Part shown: positions 63,844-64,000 of the stretch, piece by piece
Layout: every line of letters starts with the position of its first letter
Numbering within the stretch: the stretch's first letter is position 1
Assembly (NCBI GenBank): GCA_913776825.1
Contig: CAJYPV010000026.1
Location: forward strand, 372,001 to 436,000
DNA from: Burkholderiaceae bacterium
GTDB lineage: Bacteria > Pseudomonadota > Gammaproteobacteria > Burkholderiales > Burkholderiaceae_C
DNA length: 64,000 bases
Direction of reading: 5' to 3'
Program-made: the position numbers and the translations under genes
The notes under the pieces: model-generated
What the model saw: only the letters and a program-made list of their open reading frames with translations
Databases searched by the model: none
What the model was told of the DNA's origin: nothing

Positions 63844-64000
63844 ATGAAGCTGTCATCACTTCCCCGCCCTCAGGTTCGCGCTGGAGGCCGGCGAGGTCAC
63901 CCATGGCTGTGCGCGCTTTCGGTGGCGGTCTCCGCCTGGTGGATCGCGGTGCCCGCCGCGCATGCCCAATCGAATGCCCCCGTCTGGGGATCGTTCGAAA
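63844..64000 (+). CDS. Exported protein of the eps operon, N-terminus only
   Basis: An ATG one base after the acyltransferase stop opens a frame that runs off the window after 52 codons. It starts MKLSSLPRPQ and has a hydrophobic stretch (CALSVAVSAWWIAVPAAHAQ) ending in an AHAQ signal-peptidase site. Co-transcribed with the eps genes. An EpsL-like outer-membrane protein or glycoside hydrolase would fit the position, but the family cannot be decided. Confidence 0.75.
   Translation, partial: MKLSSLPRPQVRAGGRRGHPWLCALSVAVSAWWIAVPAAHAQSNAPVWGSFE

Overview
This window is a stretch of high-GC bacterial chromosome, most likely from the Burkholderiales and probably near Roseateles/Mitsuaria. The reasons are the gene families present: a PHB phasin with a CTGC-N3-GCAG operator, the XrtB exosortase/EpsD-EpsI exopolysaccharide operon, DUF3331, DUF2968 and DUF7710 proteins, UbiE, and a cysI-DUF934-cysH-cysD-cysN-cobA sulfur operon. 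The genus is an inference. No rRNA, CRISPR array or intact insertion sequence was seen.

Layout. 0-9.9 kb: the end of an exported protein with its TetR regulator, a DUF3331 protein, a two-gene ABC importer (fused double permease plus ATPase with an AAA-associated tail), a secreted protein with two DUF2968-like modules, a 2-hydroxyacid dehydrogenase, YjdM, and a leucine-rich-repeat protein kinase. 9.9-11.2 kb: two tRNA-Asn genes and an 82-bp perfect direct repeat of the 3' end of one of them plus its terminator. The repeat brackets an 886-bp segment with one lower-GC gene, which looks like an integration scar. 11.2-13.6 kb: a TonB-dependent receptor directly behind a complete TPP riboswitch, which points to thiamine or thiamine-precursor uptake. 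13.6-16.7 kb: a lower-GC accessory patch (RES-domain toxin-like protein, Cys-rich zinc-ribbon-like protein, Mrr-like endonuclease), closed on its right by a second TPP aptamer that lacks its 3' half. 17.0-17.7 kb: a protein that carries every catalytic residue of ricin/Shiga-type ribosome-inactivating proteins. I consider this the most notable gene in the window.

17.9-25.8 kb (minus strand): ferredoxin reductase, 7Fe ferredoxin, siroheme methyltransferase, and the assimilatory sulfate genes. CysH is of the Fe-S (APS-reducing) type and no APS kinase is present, so the route is sulfate to APS to sulfite to sulfide, with siroheme made locally and ferredoxin a likely reductant. 26-35.6 kb: YbiB, flavin reductase, a secreted hypothetical protein, ornithine cyclodeaminase with a divergent Lrp/AsnC regulator, nicotinate phosphoribosyltransferase, a DUF7710 protein and a penicillin acylase. 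35.7-40.5 kb: two near-identical large Ig-like surface or secreted proteins in tandem. Between them lie a frameshifted tail of a third and a short fragment of the penicillin acylase gene.

40.7-52.6 kb: patatin lipoprotein, YdeI, chemotaxis receptor, TetR regulator, phasin, histone-deacetylase-like protein, thioesterase, nitroreductase, a second 2-hydroxyacid dehydrogenase with an 11-G tract, a pair of long hairpin repeats, RmuC and an MFS transporter. 52.6-55 kb: a 1-kb gene-poor stretch ending in a strong terminator, then DUF971 and ubiE. 55.3-64 kb: an exopolysaccharide operon (epsD, epsE, epsF, epsG, xrtB, epsI, polymerase/ligase, acyltransferase, and the start of a further secreted protein). 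It combines outer-membrane export, chain-length control, exosortase and polymer modification.
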